Shown here: positions 6,141 through 8,237 of the stretch, one piece after another | Position numbering within the stretch: position 1 is the first letter of the stretch | How the letters are laid out: each line of letters starts with the position of its first letter | Notes under the pieces: model-generated | Told to the model about the DNA's origin: nothing | Databases searched by the model: none | The model's input: the letters and a program-made list of their open reading frames with translations, nothing else | Translations under genes and position numbers: made by a program | Assembly (NCBI GenBank): GCA_003694425.1 | Contig: RFJX01000108.1 | Span: 1 to 8,237, forward strand | Direction of reading: 5' to 3' | Origin: Gammaproteobacteria bacterium | GTDB taxonomy: Bacteria; Pseudomonadota; Gammaproteobacteria; J113 | DNA: 8,237 nucleotides

Positions 6141-7676
6141 TCAGTGCGAGGTCCCGCGGGAGTGGTGGATCTTGTTCCAGACGTTGTACTTGCCGGCCGG
6201 CCGGACCATCGGGATCCGTTTCACCTCCTCGAGGGTGGCGGCATCGTAGACCACGATGGCCCCGTCCATCTCCCAGATGCTCAGGAGGGCGTAGCGTCCG
6301 TCCCGGGTGAATTCGACATGGGCCGCGGTCCTGCCCGGCGCAGGGCGCAGGGTGCGCACGATCTCCAGTGACTGCTTGTCGATGACGTGCACGGCGTCCC
6401 GATCCGGTCCGAAGAAGACATCGGCCCAGGCATAGGGAGTCCGTTCGTGGCTGCGCAGGAAGAAGCCCGGTCCCAGCGTCGGGATGCGCCGGATAACCTT
6501 CCAGTCACGCAGGTCGATGACGGTGACCTCGGCCTTTTTCAGGTTGGGCGTGGCCAGCACCGGCACGCCAGCGCGATCCCAGGTGATCCCGGAGCCGAGG
6601 TGGGGCAGCCCCTCCAGCGGCAGCTCCGCGATTTTCCTGCCTACCAGCAGATTGATGACCTGTGCCCCGTGACCACCCCGGGCCGAGCCGATGAGGTGCT
6701 CGTAGCCGGGGTCGAAGAAGAAGTCGTCGAGGTAGTCGTCCAGCCCGATCCGCCGGATCGGAAATCTCGGCAGCGAAACCGGCACCCCTTCGTCGCGCCA
6801 GTCGTGGACCATGCCGTAGAAGGGCGGGTTCTCGCTGTAGGGGATCTCCCACACCTCCTTCAGGTCCTTGAGCGCGGCGATGAAGCTCTTGCGTGGCGGC
6901 GCGTCATAGACCGCGCTGACCCTGGAACCGTGGCCGGCCTCGTCCCGCACCGGGATCACCTGGACCAGCTCCAGTTCGGCGGCATCGAGCAGCACCAGGG
7001 TGTGGGGCAGGTAGTTGGCCACCATCACATGGCGGCCGTCGCTGGAGACGGCCAGGTTGCGGGTGTTGATGCCGGCGCGGACCTCGGCCACGGTCTGCAG
7101 GCCCCAGAGGTCGTATTTGGTGATCCAGCCATCCCGCGAGGCGAGATAGACGAAGCGCCCGTCAGGGGAGAACTTCGGCCCGCCGTGCAGGGCATAGTGC
7201 GACTTGAAGCGGGTCAGCGGCTCGAGGCGGTCGCCATCGAGGATGGTGACATGGTGATCACCCGATTCCACCACCACGAAGAGATTGAGCGGGTCGGCCC
7301 GGTGGACCGGGCGCGCCGGCAGGGAGGCCAGTGGATGGGGGACGACGTGACTGGCCCTGATCTCGCGCTCCCCCCAGCGGGGGGGTGTCTCCGGGGGGGT
7401 GTAGATGTAGTCCAGCAGGGCCTCGATCCCGGCCGGGGTCAGCTGCCCGCCAAAGGCGGGCATCTGGGTCGCCGGCAATCCTTCGCTGATCGCCTTGCGG
7501 GCGGCGCTGCGTCGGGTCCGCTGCAGGTTCTCCGGCAACAGGGCCGGGCCCTGGCCGCCCAGCCGTCCGGCGCCGTGGCAGCCGGCGCAGTGCCGGTCAT
7601 AGAGCGCGGGGCCGTCGCCGGCACTGGCGGCGGCCGCCAGCAACGCCAGCAGGAGCAGGAGCAGGCGCGGCATCAT
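6141..7676 (-). CDS. nirN: NirN-type cytochrome c / heme d1 protein (dihydro-heme d1 dehydrogenase)
   Basis: NirN is a periplasmic protein that performs the last oxidation in heme d1 synthesis, turning dihydro-heme d1 into d1 for delivery to nitrite reductase NirS. The product is 511 aa (the Pseudomonas protein is close to 490). Residues 1-19 form a leucine/alanine-rich Sec signal. A cytochrome c domain follows with C30-A-G-C33-H34 and a likely distal ligand M72. After a proline-rich linker (93-99), an eight-bladed d1-type propeller fills the rest; H164 in [13 protein letters not shown] is the likely proximal heme d1 ligand, and H336, H359, H410 and H453 sit in conserved-looking segments. NirF lacks the heme c domain; NirS has different propeller wording, so NirN is preferred. 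The ATG at 7676 overlaps the nirJ stop; the next codon is also ATG. The upstream Shine-Dalgarno is weak, suggesting coupling to nirJ. Confidence 0.85.
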   Translation of the reverse strand: MMPRLLLLLLALLAAAASAGDGPALYDRHCAGCHGAGRLGGQGPALLPENLQRTRRSAARKAISEGLPATQMPAFGGQLTPAGIEALLDYIYTPPETPPRWGEREIRASHVVPHPLASLPARPVHRADPLNLFVVVESGDHHVTILDGDRLEPLTRFKSHYALHGGPKFSPDGRFVYLASRDGWITKYDLWGLQTVAEVRAGINTRNLAVSSDGRHVMVANYLPHTLVLLDAAELELVQVIPVRDEAGHGSRVSAVYDAPPRKSFIAALKDLKEVWEIPYSENPPFYGMVHDWRDEGVPVSLPRFPIRRIGLDDYLDDFFFDPGYEHLIGSARGGHGAQVINLLVGRKIAELPLEGLPHLGSGITWDRAGVPVLATPNLKKAEVTVIDLRDWKVIRRIPTLGPGFFLRSHERTPYAWADVFFGPDRDAVHVIDKQSLEIVRTLRPAPGRTAAHVEFTRDGRYALLSIWEMDGAIVVYDAATLEEVKRIPMVRPAGKYNVWNKIHHSRGTSH

Positions 7677-8237
7677 GCCAGGGCGGCCTTCGGGGCCAGG
7701 CCTATCTCGGTATCCGTGAGATAGCAGCCGGGATCGGCCGCCCAGGGGTCGCCCGAGAGCTGGCGTGCCCGCACCCGGGTGTTGCCGTTGCAGATGGCCT
7801 GGAAGCGGCAGGCGCCACAGCGTCCCTTCAGTGGCCGGGGGCGCATCCGCAGGCCCTTGAGCAGCGGGTCGGAGTCGTCGGACCAGATGGCGGAGAAGGG
7901 GCGTTCCCGGACATTGCCCAGATGGTAGTCCCACCAGTAGGTATCGGGATGGACGTTGCCCAGGTTGTCGATGTTGGCCACGTTGACCCCGGTGGCGTTG
8001 CCGCCCCAGGCCACCAGATCACGTTCCAGGGCATCGATTCCCGTGCCGAGGCGCCGGCGCGCCCAGTGCAGCAGGAGCACCGCGTCGGCGTCGTTGTTGC
8101 CGGTGACGAATTCGGTCCGGCGTCCGGCCTCGATGTCGGCCAGGGCGGTCTCGAACAGGAGCAGGACCGCCTTGCGGGTCATCGCGTGCAGGGCATCCAT
8201 CCCCCGGTTGCGGTTGCCCCGCCCGGCGTAGTTGAGA
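7673..8237 (-). CDS. nirJ: NirJ, radical SAM enzyme of heme d1 synthesis (C-terminal half only)
   Basis: NirJ is a radical SAM protein that replaces two propionate side chains by oxo groups on the way to heme d1. The window holds the last 187 codons; the frame is open at the right edge, so the SAM-binding CxxxCxxC lies outside. The visible part begins [17 protein letters not shown], a segment I recognise from NirJ. Further on are [11 protein letters not shown] and [25 protein letters not shown]. Near the C-terminus [10 protein letters not shown] (C-x2-C-x5-C) plus a later cysteine in DPGCYLTD supply ligands for an auxiliary [4Fe-4S] cluster of the SPASM/twitch type. The stop overlaps the nirN ATG as ATGA. 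Related SPASM proteins such as AhbC/AhbD share the motif, but the link to nirN argues for NirJ. Confidence 0.88.
   Translation of the reverse strand, partial: LNYAGRGNRNRGMDALHAMTRKAVLLLFETALADIEAGRRTEFVTGNNDADAVLLLHWARRRLGTGIDALERDLVAWGGNATGVNVANIDNLGNVHPDTYWWDYHLGNVRERPFSAIWSDDSDPLLKGLRMRPRPLKGRCGACRFQAICNGNTRVRARQLSGDPWAADPGCYLTDTEIGLAPKAALA

Noticed and set aside
6099..6160. A rho-independent terminator between the regulator and nirN
   Set aside because: I looked for a GC-rich stem followed by a T run on either strand and found only the heptamer array.
6387..7724. A 445-codon plus-strand reading frame opposite nirN
   Set aside because: It lies fully against nirN, which has a CxxCH site and d1 propeller motifs. 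The plus-strand product has no recognisable domain.
7677..7934. An 86-codon upstream extension of nirN
   Set aside because: It overlaps the cysteine-rich end of nirJ in another frame. The signal peptide begins at the ATG at 7676, which fits the ATGA overlap.

Overview
The window looks like chromosomal DNA of a high-GC, denitrifying proteobacterium, most likely a gamma- or betaproteobacterium. I infer this from the uniformly GC-rich codon use, the gene order napF-D-A-G, the heme d1 genes nirJ-nirN and a DNR-like Crp/Fnr regulator. I cannot fix the genus. The gene content is respiratory, and I see no phage, integrase, transposase gene or CRISPR array.

Layout. Positions 1-5254, all on the minus strand, hold one tightly packed operon read right to left: an alginate-export-type outer-membrane porin (5254-3944), napF (3942-3442), napD (3445-3176), napA (3179-636) and the first two thirds or so of napG (613 to the left edge). 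The napF/napD and napD/napA junctions are ATGA overlaps. The porin stop and the napF start are one base apart. The divergent control region (5255-5393) contains a perfect FNR-type box (TTGAT-N4-ATCAA, 5327-5340). A -10-like TATCCT sits at the class II spacing from it, pointing into the porin-nap operon. The other strand offers a possible sigma70 promoter for the regulator whose -35 overlaps the same box. A short perfect inverted repeat (5345-5361) lies beside it. The Crp/Fnr-family regulator runs right on the plus strand (5394-6098). After it come five tandem degenerate heptamers (6103-6137). From the right edge, running left on the minus strand, are nirJ (3' part, 8237-7673) and nirN (7676-6141), also joined by an ATGA overlap.

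How the genes work together. NapA, matured with NapD and NapF and fed electrons through NapG and partners beyond the left edge, reduces nitrate to nitrite in the periplasm. The co-transcribed porin is a candidate outer-membrane route for nitrate or nitrite. NirJ and NirN act in making heme d1, the cofactor of cytochrome cd1 nitrite reductase, which takes nitrite to nitric oxide; nirS itself is not in the window. The regulator between the two sets has a TTGAT-type recognition helix but no FNR iron-sulfur cysteine cluster, so it may sense nitric oxide as DNR does and act on the box beside its own gene.

The families are known. What deserves a second look is the porin built into the front of a nap operon, the shared FNR box, and the short repeats in the two intergenic gaps. 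No stretch longer than 300 bases lacks a gene.
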